Source: Tetramitus jugosus (Eukaryota; Heterolobosea; Eutetramitea; Acrasida; Vahlkampfiidae). Taken from it: a stretch of 64,000 bases of DNA. The stretch is taken from NCBI GenBank assembly GCA_937625935.1, contig OW569370.1, positions 124,001 through 188,000 on the forward strand. Direction: 5' to 3'. Made by a program: the position numbers and the translations under genes. This document shows, piece by piece, positions 10,318-18,415 of the stretch; the stretch's first letter is position 1; each line of letters opens with the position of its first letter. Below the pieces are notes generated by a model. It saw only the letters and a program-made list of their open reading frames with translations, ran no database searches and was not told the origin of the DNA.

Positions 10318-12797
10318 TCAATTGTTTCGTTTTATCTGTTTCCATTTAGCATAGGTTTCGATCATTGTTGGCGTAATGGAAGGGCGAACCGATAAGAATG
10401 CACTTTCAAAGTGCTTTGGCTCAATTTGATTTGCGGATAGAGATTCACACAGTGCATTGAGACCAGCTTGTTGACAAATGTTGACGATATCAGCTCCAGT
10501 GAAATAAGTACTTGTTCTGGACACATATTGTGGTATGCTGTCCATCACTTGCTCTGTAACCTTCATCTTCTTCAGTGTCATATTAAAGATGGCTGTCCTG
10601 GCATCAGCATCTGGGGCACCAACGAGTAATGCGTGTTCGATACGTCCAGGTCTCAATATGCTGGGATCAATGTTCTGTGGCACGTTCGTAGCAGCAATGA
10701 GAATCACATTGACAGGATTCTTGGAGAATGATCGAGCATCGTCTACAGAATCTAACTCTAGCAACAACTGTGAAATGAGCTTTTGTTGCTCCTTTGTGAC
10801 ATCTCTTCGATCTCCAAACATGGCTTGTATCTCATCGAAGAATATCACACATGGACTCGCAAGCTTGGCACGACTAAATATCTTGGCCAATGTCTTTTCT
10901 GATTCTCCAATCTCAGATTTGATCAGATCTGGAATGTTGATCGAAATAAAATTGGCGTTGGCTGCTGTGGCAACTGCTTTTGCTATCAATGTTTTGCCTG
11001 TTGTAAAGAAAATTGTGAGTCAATAATCAGTTGATGAAATGGTTGAGATACACAGCAAATAATATTAATATGTGCGATAAACTTACCTGTGCCCGGAGCT
11101 CCATACAATAGTAATCCAGTAGGTGGTTTTATGCTCATTCTCTCATAAGCTTGTCTATACTTCATTGGCCATACAATCATCTCGTCGAGTTTTTGCTTAA
11201 TGTCGTGCAGACCACCAATGTCTTCCCATTTAGTCTCAGGTGCCTCGGGAGTAACCATACTGAACGATGTTTCCTTTGTTGAATATGGTTTGTGATCCTT
11301 GATTGCCGATAAAATGTCACCAAGTGTTACTATGTCCTTTTGTGAGTGACTAAGCGACTTGAACACTGTTCGAATATCTGATTGGACAAATCCATGACAC
11401 TTCATATTGATTGCCGATATACATTGTTCTAAATTATCAATCAATTTCGGATCACAATTGACTAGATTCTTCACTGCGGCTCTTAGCAACTCATATCGCT
11501 CCTTTGTGGAAGGAACATCAATAAATACTTCTTCATCAAACTTTTTGCGCACAAATGGATCCAATGCGTGAATATTACTCGTTATCGCAATAATACATGC
11601 ACCGGTCTTGGCATTCTCAAGTATCGAAATAAACTCATTCACGAGCTGCTTATCCTTGTCATATTCATACGATGGCAACAACGTGTCTAACTCATCAATA
11701 ACAAATAAAATAGGACTCATATCAACTGCTCTCTCATACTCGGATCCAAAATGAGCCAATCCCTGTTCTGAATCATATGATTGAGCGTATATATCACTTG
11801 GTGATAGCCGTCTTATCTTGACGCCCATGCGGTGTGATATCCGTTGAATCATACTGCCCTTTCCAACACCCCTTGGTCCATACACAAGAAAACTTCTTGG
11901 TGGTTTCAGGGTATGAATAGAGGAGGAAGACTCGGATCCTCTCAATAAACCAAGAGAAAACATAATCAAACTCTCAAAACTCCTCTCCTGATCGTCGACG
12001 ACAACAAATGATTCAGCACTGCCATTTTCAAGTGGTAAATGATTTGAAACAGCATCAACTGTGAATGCCTCTAAATGCACCATCGTAATCAACGGATCCA
12101 CATATCCCCAATCAGATTCTCGATCAGTCACAGGTGGCATGCCCTGACACAGCACTGCATAGTCATAATACTCTACTGTTTGTTCTCCATCAGGGAACAA
12201 CTCTGAAGGTATCGACAGAACAGAATGATTCCGAACAAAATGAGCATTGTGCAAGCAATATTCAACATAATCAGAACACAAATCACTCGTGTGTATCGAC
12301 AATGGATACAAGGTCACACTCTTCCAAATATTCACCATACTATAATTGTCCATCACTCTATCAATTCTAATTGCACAATTGCATTCCCTCTCATCGTCGT
12401 CATCATTATCATCATCATTCAATGATGGTTTTTTCAACATCAAATTTTTCATCAAATGATCATTCAAATAAATTTCTCGAACCACGTCGCTATCGCTATA
12501 CTTTTGCCTTACGATACCAATAGAAACATCCATGTACAATTTGATCATCATCTCTTCTTCTACTTTTAATGCTATATCGACAACTGAAATGACAACAATC
12601 AAATGATTGTCAGGCAACAATTGTTTCACATGAAAGTGATTCATAATGAGTCGCATGCACATGGGAGAAACAACAGCATATTGTTCCGTTGCACGACATT
12701 TTCCAATGCGTTCACTGGGTCGAATATTGGCCTGTAGGGAATTGAATCGTTTGACAGTCAGTGACAAGCCTTCTTGTTGTTGTTTTTTGATTGTCAT
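10318..12797 (-). CDS. Double AAA-ATPase, AFG2 / SPATA5L1 type
   Basis: Spliced model: exon 11087-12797, intron 10998-11086 (89 nt, GTAAGT...CAACAG), exon 10318-10997, giving 796 aa. The intron falls inside the second Walker A motif (GAPGTGK), and splicing restores GTGKTLIAKAVA. An N-terminal region of about 280 residues resembles a divergent Cdc48-N domain. AAA1 begins near residue 305 (GPRGVGKGS, Walker B ILFVIDELD). AAA2 begins near 545 (WEDIGGLHDIK, Walker A near 564, Walker B CVIFFDEIQ, then IAATNVP and RPGRIEH). AAA2's GESEKTLAKIFSRAK and the C-terminal YFTGADIVNICQQAGLNAL are closest, from memory of the families, to SPATA5L1/AFG2B. Those hexamers release factors from pre-60S ribosomes. 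PEX6 or Cdc48 are less likely alternatives. Confidence 0.85.
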
Positions 12798-12955
12798 TGT
12801 TGGTAAAGTTTTGTTTACTTTGCTTTTGTTGCGTTTTTGTTTGTGTGTAATTTTTTTTTTTGCATATTTGAAGGTTCAACAACATTGGTTGGTTGTATGT
12901 GGATTATTTTAATAGTGTATGTCGCTTAGTTGTTCGAGTGTGGTAGTAGTATGTG

Positions 12956-13578
12956 TCAATTGGTGTGTCGATCGTTGCTATAGGGCCGAAGGATCTTGAA
13001 CGTGTGTGTTTGCTTGACTACTCCAGTAGTTGTAGTGGTGTTGCTTGTTGGCGTTGGAAGTGAGGTGGGAACAAAAGCTTTACGGAATCCCTTGTACCGC
13101 CCTAGGAGATAACTCACAGAAAAGGCAGACACGGACAGCAATACAGTTGTATAGACACTTTCTATTCTGTAATCCTTCTTCAACTCCTTGGATAATTGGT
13201 TGTCGGTGCTTTGCAACATTTGTTTTGACTGCTCACTTGTGAGTAACATTTTCTTTCGATGTTCTATAATTTGAATCCTGTTTACAAAATGACCGGTCCA
13301 TAAAAATTTATGCAGGAGAGTAAATACAAACCGTAAAAACAACAATGTAAATTCATGCAAGAACTCAAAGAAAAAACGAACCTCTTTTCTTGAATGGCTT
13401 TAATCTCACTCTCCAGTGAGCTATGGTGGTGAGACAAGTACCAATACATTCCCCATGCACTTGCACAAGAGAATACTGTGGCCAACGTGGACCAATTATT
13501 GCTCATTTTCGTGACAGCTGCATGCTTGGACAAATCACGAAATATAAGCATAAATTCATTCACAGGTAGACGACTCAT
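12956..13578 (-). CDS. Small two-TM membrane protein, two exons
   Basis: Spliced model: exon 13382-13578, intron 13278-13381 (104 nt, GTTCGT...AAACAG), exon 12956-13277, giving 172 aa. The split codon rebuilds an Arg in EKRIQIIEHRKK. TM1 lies at about residues 29-49 (STLATVFSCASAWGMYWYL) and TM2 at about 103-124 (VYTTVLLSVSAFSVSYLLG). A charged helical loop sits between them. The C-terminal tail is Thr-rich. No signal peptide or known family is evident. It could be a mitochondrial or ER membrane protein. The splice is well supported because it joins two frames that are each open only on one side. Confidence 0.6.
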
Positions 13579-13891
13579 TCTTCTTTTTCAGTGCAGTTCT
13601 CTTGTTATCAGGCGAATCAATCATCTGACAGTGTCACAAACAAGAAGTTATTGTTCAAACTGCAAAGTTTTTCCGATAAAGATCCAATTCTTTTTCAGTC
13701 TAGTATTTTTCCGACTTTTTGTAAAGGCCACCTTCCGATACAGATCTGGTTGAGCCATGAATACATGTTATTAATAGGATGGATGATCGTTTTTCATTGG
13801 AATAAAAGCTGGCACACTTGATGGTTTTTCACTTGCTCACTCAATCAAAACAATTAAGAACCAAGTTGTACAGTACAATACATTTTAAACC
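13579..13891. other. Divergent spacer
   Basis: The 313-bp spacer lies between a minus-strand membrane-protein gene and a plus-strand small ORF. No gene, RNA or repeat is evident, so it is presumably a shared promoter region. Confidence 0.4.
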
Positions 13892-14125
13892 ATGGTTGAA
13901 AAACGTCTCGATAAAACCACTGATCCATTGATTCAACCTGTTACCACAGGAGACATTATGGATGCTGCCGTCCACAGGGGGAACATCAAGAAGGATAAGA
14001 AGTCCAAGCAACACACATCCTTCAACATCAGAGTCGACACCTCCGATAGTCACCGTAATTACTATGACGGAATGGATCCACTCGCTGGCTTGAAGAAAAA
14101 GTATCGCCACTCCCTCAACTCATAA
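13892..14125 (+). CDS. Small basic hypothetical protein (77 aa)
   Basis: Encodes 77 aa, rich in Lys, Asp and His, with no hydrophobic segment. Visible stretches are TTGDIMDAAVHRGNIKKDKK and a C-terminal GLKKKYRHSLNS. It has an ATG start with purine-rich context (AAACC upstream) and a clean stop, and lies alone between divergent and co-directional genes. Composition and codon use resemble real genes rather than antisense shadows, since nothing is encoded opposite. No family was recognised. It may be a cytosolic or nuclear small protein, but it could be spurious. Confidence 0.45.
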   Translation: MVEKRLDKTTDPLIQPVTTGDIMDAAVHRGNIKKDKKSKQHTSFNIRVDTSDSHRNYYDGMDPLAGLKKKYRHSLNS

Positions 14126-14373
14126 AACAGTTGATTCTCTTGGACAAGCTAGTTTCCACCTTGCGCTACCGGCGAAAGTGATGTCATCAAACAAATAAAC
14201 TTGTCCCATTTCTTGAGCTCAGATCTCCGGAGAAGCTTTCACCTTCCAAAAAACACCTCAAAAAAAAACAAAACACAAGTGTGGACCAACAACATACATT
14301 CCATCAATCACCATCACAATACCTCTCCACCCACACAAAGCCACACTTTCTCAATCAATCAATCACTACAGCA

Positions 14374-14922
14374 ATGTCACGTCTCATGAAAGAATACCGC
14401 GAGATTCAAAGCGCCGCAATGAAACACAAGAAAAAACAAAGTCTGAGCAGTAGTGGTGCATCTGATGCATCACTATCAGCAATTGAAGATCAACTATGGC
14501 TAAAACCAATCAGTGAAGACAACATGTTTCAATGGCACGCAAAGTTCATTGGACCTAGAGACACTCCCTATGCAAATGGTCAATTTGAATTGAAAATTTC
14601 AGTGACGCCACAGTATCCTCTCACTCCACCCAAGGCAATCTTTATCACCAAGATTTTTCATCCCAATGTTCATTTTAAAACTGGTGAAATTTGTTTGGAT
14701 ATTTTAAAGAGCTCTTGGAGTCCTGCTTGGACACTCTCGACTGTTTGTCGTGCCATTGTTTCTCTGCTTTCTCATCCTGAGCCAGATTCTCCGCTGAACT
14801 GTGACGCGGGAAATTTGTTGCGCTACGGTGATAAGCGGGGTTTTGATAGCTTGGCGCGAATGTACACGGCGTTGTATGCGACTGAGGAGCGAGTGCAGAA
14901 TGATTATCACTTTGATTTTTGA
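14374..14922 (+). CDS. PEX4: Peroxin-4, ubiquitin-conjugating enzyme E2
   Basis: Encodes 182 aa in a single exon. The start is the ATG giving MSRLMKEYRE; the frame is open further upstream only through a GTG. The E2 fold is complete, with HPNVHFKTGEICLDIL containing the HPN tripeptide (96-98) and the catalytic Cys107. SSWSPAWTLSTVCRAIVSLL and HPEPDSPLNCDAGNLLR follow. This last block is the hallmark of PEX4/UBC21 rather than other E2s. PEX4 monoubiquitinates the import receptor PEX5 at the peroxisomal membrane, so that the PEX1-PEX6 ATPase can recycle it; PEX22 normally anchors it. A Ser-rich insert (residues 21-35) lies between helix 1 and strand 1. Confidence 0.92.
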   Translation: MSRLMKEYREIQSAAMKHKKKQSLSSSGASDASLSAIEDQLWLKPISEDNMFQWHAKFIGPRDTPYANGQFELKISVTPQYPLTPPKAIFITKIFHPNVHFKTGEICLDILKSSWSPAWTLSTVCRAIVSLLSHPEPDSPLNCDAGNLLRYGDKRGFDSLARMYTALYATEERVQNDYHFDF

Positions 14923-15283
14923 AAAAGTGAGTGATGATAATGTTTTTTTATCATGTACAGCGAGAGAGAATGTGGAATATTTTTTTTGTTGTGCCTAGCA
15001 TGATGCTGGTGTCGTGCATGCAGGAACAACAAACACACATTTGTGTGAAAACAGCCACGACAACATTTATGTAAATATCATCAGTGAATGAATGAAGAAC
15101 ATCATTGTATTTTTCGATAATATTGTTTTATTCAAGTTAGAAGATGGGTTGCCTCGCACTTATTTTGAATATCTTATGGTTGTTGTGTCTCTTGCTCGCT
15201 GAATTTTCAGTTTAGCAATCATTGTCATCATTATTGTCATTGTCACTCCGTACTTTCTTTTGGTGCTATTCACCTTGTGGCTA
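14923..15283. other. Convergent intergenic spacer
   Basis: The 361-bp spacer lies between the 3' ends of PEX4 and the PX-SH3 gene. It is T-rich and presumably carries two 3' UTRs. No gene or RNA is visible. Confidence 0.4.
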
Positions 15284-16492
15284 TCACTCAGCAGAGACAT
15301 AGTCCTCTGGCACCCATCCTTCTTCCTTGTTTGATGCTAATTGTACGTAGCACCATCCATTGTTTTCAGGACCACTCTGTAGCACAGTGACCACTTGTTC
15401 AGCCTTGACTGTCAATTCCTTCATGTTCGTGTTCAACGATGATGGATCAGCCTCATAATCATACAGTACCTTTCTCTGGTTCACCTTGTTTTCACTAGTT
15501 GCACTACCACCACTGCTACTCTTATCGCTTGTTGTTGTTGCTGTTGCTGCTGTGGCTGTCAAAGGTGTTACCTTTGCTGGTGTGCTTGTCGTTGCAGTTG
15601 CACTACTCGTCTTATTTGCAACAGTTGAGGCACTAGCCGGAGGAACAATTGGCGTCACAAAATTCATTGGGAAAAATCCATTTCTATCATTCAAATCATC
15701 CGAATGAGCACTACCTCCAGTCTCCAACGCTTCATCATACACTCTACCGTACCACCATCCACTGGTATCCTTTTGAATCACTAGAATCGTATCATTCTTC
15801 TCAAAACCAATCTCACTCTCATCATTCTTCTTGTAAGTGAACAGAGCTTTGACAAAATCACGTCCACTACCACCACCACCACCACCACTACCAATACTAC
15901 CAATACTACCACCACTACTACCGTTGCCATCACTATTCATTTTTCTTCCAGTGACAACAATCGTTCTAGGAGCAGGTAAACTAGCATCACCACCACTATT
16001 GTCATTACTAGATGGTTCATTAGTCGTATTCGAGGTAGATGTAGTGTTATTAGTAGTAGTCGAAGTAGTTGTTGTTGTGTTGACAATGTTGGTATTCATG
16101 TGAAAGAATTGAAGCACTTCAGGGTGCTCATGCAGTTCATCATTGGTCAACACACTGTCCAACCACACTTGAAGATTAAATTTTCGTTTTTCAATTTTTT
16201 CCTCCTTTTTGTTGCCAAACATCATTTTTGGCGGGAAGGACGCCATAGATTTTTGAGCGGCGGAAGAAGCATTTTTCAACAAACTTTTTTGCAGTTTGTG
16301 AAAATCATTGTATCGTTTGAGAACAGTGAATTCTACGCCAGTGTCCCTGTGTTTGCACTGAATGTGATAGGCGACAAATGTTCCCTTGTCACCCAAATTG
16401 GCAGTAGTCGTAGTACTAGTAGTAGAATCATGAGTAGAGGGAGCATCAGTGTCCTTTTCGACAGAATAGGAGACTATGGTTGCTTGAAACAT
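15284..16492 (-). CDS. PX-SH3-SH3 adaptor protein
   Basis: Encodes 402 aa from the ATG giving MFQATIVSYSVEKD; further upstream the frame contains low-quality sequence and was not used. A PX domain spans about residues 1-140. It holds the motif VLKRYNDFHKLQKSL with the phosphoinositide-binding Arg, then SFPPKMMFGNKKEEKIEKRK, which fits the PPK/R loop, and LQVWLDSVL. The first SH3 is near residues 215-285 (VKALFTYKKNDESEIGFEKN, GWWYGRV, NGFFPMNFV). The second SH3 is the C-terminal 65 residues (KVLYDYEADPSS, GWVPEDYV). PX domains recruit proteins to PI3P or related lipids, and SH3 domains bind PxxP partners. The order resembles p47phox/Tks-type adaptors; a role in endosome or actin assembly is inferred. 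The linkers are low-complexity Ser/Thr/Asn/Gly. Confidence 0.85.
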   Translation of the reverse strand: MFQATIVSYSVEKDTDAPSTHDSTTSTTTTANLGDKGTFVAYHIQCKHRDTGVEFTVLKRYNDFHKLQKSLLKNASSAAQKSMASFPPKMMFGNKKEEKIEKRKFNLQVWLDSVLTNDELHEHPEVLQFFHMNTNIVNTTTTTSTTTNNTTSTSNTTNEPSSNDNSGGDASLPAPRTIVVTGRKMNSDGNGSSGGSIGSIGSGGGGGGSGRDFVKALFTYKKNDESEIGFEKNDTILVIQKDTSGWWYGRVYDEALETGGSAHSDDLNDRNGFFPMNFVTPIVPPASASTVANKTSSATATTSTPAKVTPLTATAATATTTSDKSSSGGSATSENKVNQRKVLYDYEADPSSLNTNMKELTVKAEQVVTVLQSGPENNGWCYVQLASNKEEGWVPEDYVSAE

Positions 16493-16918
16493 GACGATGA
16501 TGACGATTTTGCTGGTTGGTTTTTTTTTATTCTGCGTGTGTGCTTTTTTCTGAATTGGTGTGTTGATGTTGATGAGGATTGCGTGAAGGATTTTTTTCGC
16601 GCTCCAGCAGAACTTCGGACTTCGGTCCAACCCAACAGTAAGTGAAAACCCATTCATCTTGGTATCTGGTTCCATGATGAGTTTTGGCTTTTATCCGCTG
16701 CATCAAATGCAAAAACCTCAAGTCATAACATGTCATGCTGTAAACAAACATTAAGAGTCAAATACACTTCCGCTCGATGATTCAGTGTTGCTCCGCTTTG
16801 AGTAAAGCCAGTTCCATGTGTCCCAGAACAAAGAAATGATTCTCGGGAACAGAAATCCACAGCAAAAAACCAACAAGAACCAGTAATTTAGTCACCACAC
16901 AACTAACAGGATAAAACA
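16493..16918. other. Divergent intergenic region
   Basis: The 426-bp spacer lies upstream of both the PX-SH3 gene (minus) and the acidic-protein gene (plus). Open frames here are short and antisense-like. Nothing else is identifiable. Confidence 0.4.
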
Positions 16919-17818
16919 ATGGGGTTACGACCGGAGATTTTTGGCATTTCACTCAAGGACTTTTTAGCAAGCAGAAGTTTCGTCAAAGGCACAGAAGAGT
17001 ACGAGCAATTCATGGCTCAATTGAATCAGCACATTGACTCGGCAAAGAGGTCAATACAAGGAGAACGTTCGAGCCAGGCTTCTCCTCCAAGTGATTCAAT
17101 GTGGTCGTGGGGTGGTGAGGTAAAGGAAGCAAGTGAGGATCTAAAGAGAATGATGCAAGAACACTTGGAGAGTAGAACGAAAGTTTTTGATGACATTAGA
17201 GACACCATTGTGAATGAGTGGTTCGATGAAAATAAGGATAAGAAGACCAAGAAGGAAGAAAAAGAAGAAGCTGAGGAACAAGAGCAAGAGGACAAGGAAG
17301 AAAAGGGTGACGATGAAGAAGTAGGTGAAGGTGGTGGACATGACAAGATAGAGAATGAGAATCATATTCAGGCTGTGATCCGCTTATTTGTCTTGTATGG
17401 AGAGAAGAATAGAGAAAAGTTTGGCACAGAGATTGTTAGTGTGGCTTCCAATTTTTGGAATCGTGGTGGTCTCTTTGATGAAGTTGCGGAATACTTTGGA
17501 GATCTCTTGTCAGAGGGAGCCCTCACAAGCTTAAACCAGATTTACAGGGGTCGTTGCTTATTCAGAGAGGGTGGACAACAAGATATCGAATGGTCTCATT
17601 ATTCATTCCTGTCCAATGAGGAGCTCACTGTGCTGAACAAGGAGTTGAAGTCATTGTACGATGAGTACAAGCAGAGAAAAGACTCGGAACCCAAGAAGAA
17701 GAAGCAAAAGAGAGTCAAGGTCTTACCAGAGAGTGTAGAGCAGTTTATTCAAGAGTGTCTTGTTTGGTTCTCTGATATTTTGAAGAAGGATCTAGATTTC
17801 TTCATGTATACCATGTAG
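16919..17818 (+). CDS. Hypothetical acidic protein
   Basis: Encodes 299 aa in a single exon with an ATG start. It has no signal peptide or TM segment. Residues 1-95 are helical (GISLKDFLASRSFVKGTEEY). Residues 96-145 are a highly charged K/E/D stretch that is probably a single alpha-helix or coiled coil. The C-terminal half is again folded-looking (AVIRLFVLYGEKNREKFGTE, LFDEVAEYFGDLLSEG). A short basic patch (PKKKKQKRVK, about residue 258) could be a nuclear localisation signal. No family was recognised. The retroelement remnant begins about 80 bp past its stop. Confidence 0.65.
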   Translation: MGLRPEIFGISLKDFLASRSFVKGTEEYEQFMAQLNQHIDSAKRSIQGERSSQASPPSDSMWSWGGEVKEASEDLKRMMQEHLESRTKVFDDIRDTIVNEWFDENKDKKTKKEEKEEAEEQEQEDKEEKGDDEEVGEGGGHDKIENENHIQAVIRLFVLYGEKNREKFGTEIVSVASNFWNRGGLFDEVAEYFGDLLSEGALTSLNQIYRGRCLFREGGQQDIEWSHYSFLSNEELTVLNKELKSLYDEYKQRKDSEPKKKKQKRVKVLPESVEQFIQECLVWFSDILKKDLDFFMYTM

Positions 17819-17900
17819 TGTTGTAAAAGAGATGAGTGATTCGATTGGATGTCCCTCGAAATCCAATCTTCAGCCAAGATGGCCAATTTTTATCATTCCG

Positions 17901-18240
17901 TTTTGTTTTTTTTAATACAACCATTTTGGTTGCTCATTTTATTGCCTGTTGTTCAGCCATCGCTCGCAGAACGTAATTCCTGTTGGTAAAGGAAAGTCGT
18001 GAGTTACCTCCGTTTTACCTCAACACCCATCATTCCCATCAGAAACTCCCGGCTGGTTCTTCTCAACGATCTTTTGGGTGGACTCCTCAGCTCATCACCT
18101 ACCGACATAGCCAGTCTTCTTCTAGTCAATGGCTCTTGGACAGCGAATGAGACAATGTAGAATAATCTCTGACCTTGTTGCATCTTTCACACTGTTGGTT
18201 CTTCATTTTTTCCATACAGTAGCCTCATGACTTCTCTCGA
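17901..18240 (-). mobile_element. Degenerate 3' fragment of a related non-LTR retrotransposon
   Basis: Read on the minus strand, this region resembles the end of the intact element next door. It has an AATAAA-containing stretch before an A-rich run (T run at 17901-17913 on plus). It also encodes TSREFLMGMMGVE, matching TSREYLSGMMGIE of the intact ORF2. Further upstream (minus sense) lies a broken zinc-knuckle-like motif, CERCNKV in one frame and LHCLIRCP in the next. Frameshifts and stops show it is dead. The 5' part is missing or unrecognisable; the outer boundary is approximate. It has the same orientation as the intact copy. Confidence 0.7.
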
Positions 18241-18256
18241 GAAGCGAACTTCAAGA

Positions 18257-18273
18257 TGCCTCGAAATATGAGC
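18257..18273. repeat. Target-site duplication, 3' copy
   Basis: The sequence TGCCTCGAAATATGAGC is identical to 22928-22944. It abuts the element's poly(A) (the T run 18274-18291 on plus), as expected for target-primed reverse transcription. Confidence 0.9.
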
Positions 18274-18312
18274 TTTTTTTTTTTTTTTTTTATACAACAC
18301 GTAGTTGCTCAC

Positions 18313-18318
18313 TTTATT
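18313..18318 (-). terminator. Polyadenylation signal of the LINE
   Basis: AATAAA on the minus strand lies about 21 nt before the poly(A) tail. The remnant element keeps an equivalent AATAAA at the same relative place. Confidence 0.7.
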
Positions 18319-18356
18319 GTGTATCATTCTTTCAAATAGTTTCTCTCATTCTCACT

Positions 18357-18377
18357 GTGCCGCTCGAAGAGCGGCAC
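18357..18377 (-). other. LINE 3' UTR hairpin 2
   Basis: A perfect 9-bp inverted repeat (GTGCCGCTC, 3-nt spacer, GAGCGGCAC). It shares its core CGCTC-N3-GAGCG with the neighbouring hairpin. Confidence 0.8.
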
Positions 18378-18390
18378 TTATCTTTCCTTT

Positions 18391-18415
18391 CAGTAACGCT
18401 CGGAGAGCGTTACTG
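18391..18415 (-). other. LINE hairpin 1, spanning the ORF2 stop codon
   Basis: A perfect 11-bp inverted repeat (CAGTAACGCTC, 3-nt spacer, GAGCGTTACTG). The ORF2 TAA lies inside one arm. Stem-loops at LINE 3' ends are often what the reverse transcriptase recognises; that role is inferred here. Confidence 0.8.

Noticed and set aside
17848-17875. Target-site duplication for the old LINE remnant
   Set aside because: Only CCTCGAAAT is shared and it is separated from the A tract by about 38 bp; not convincing.
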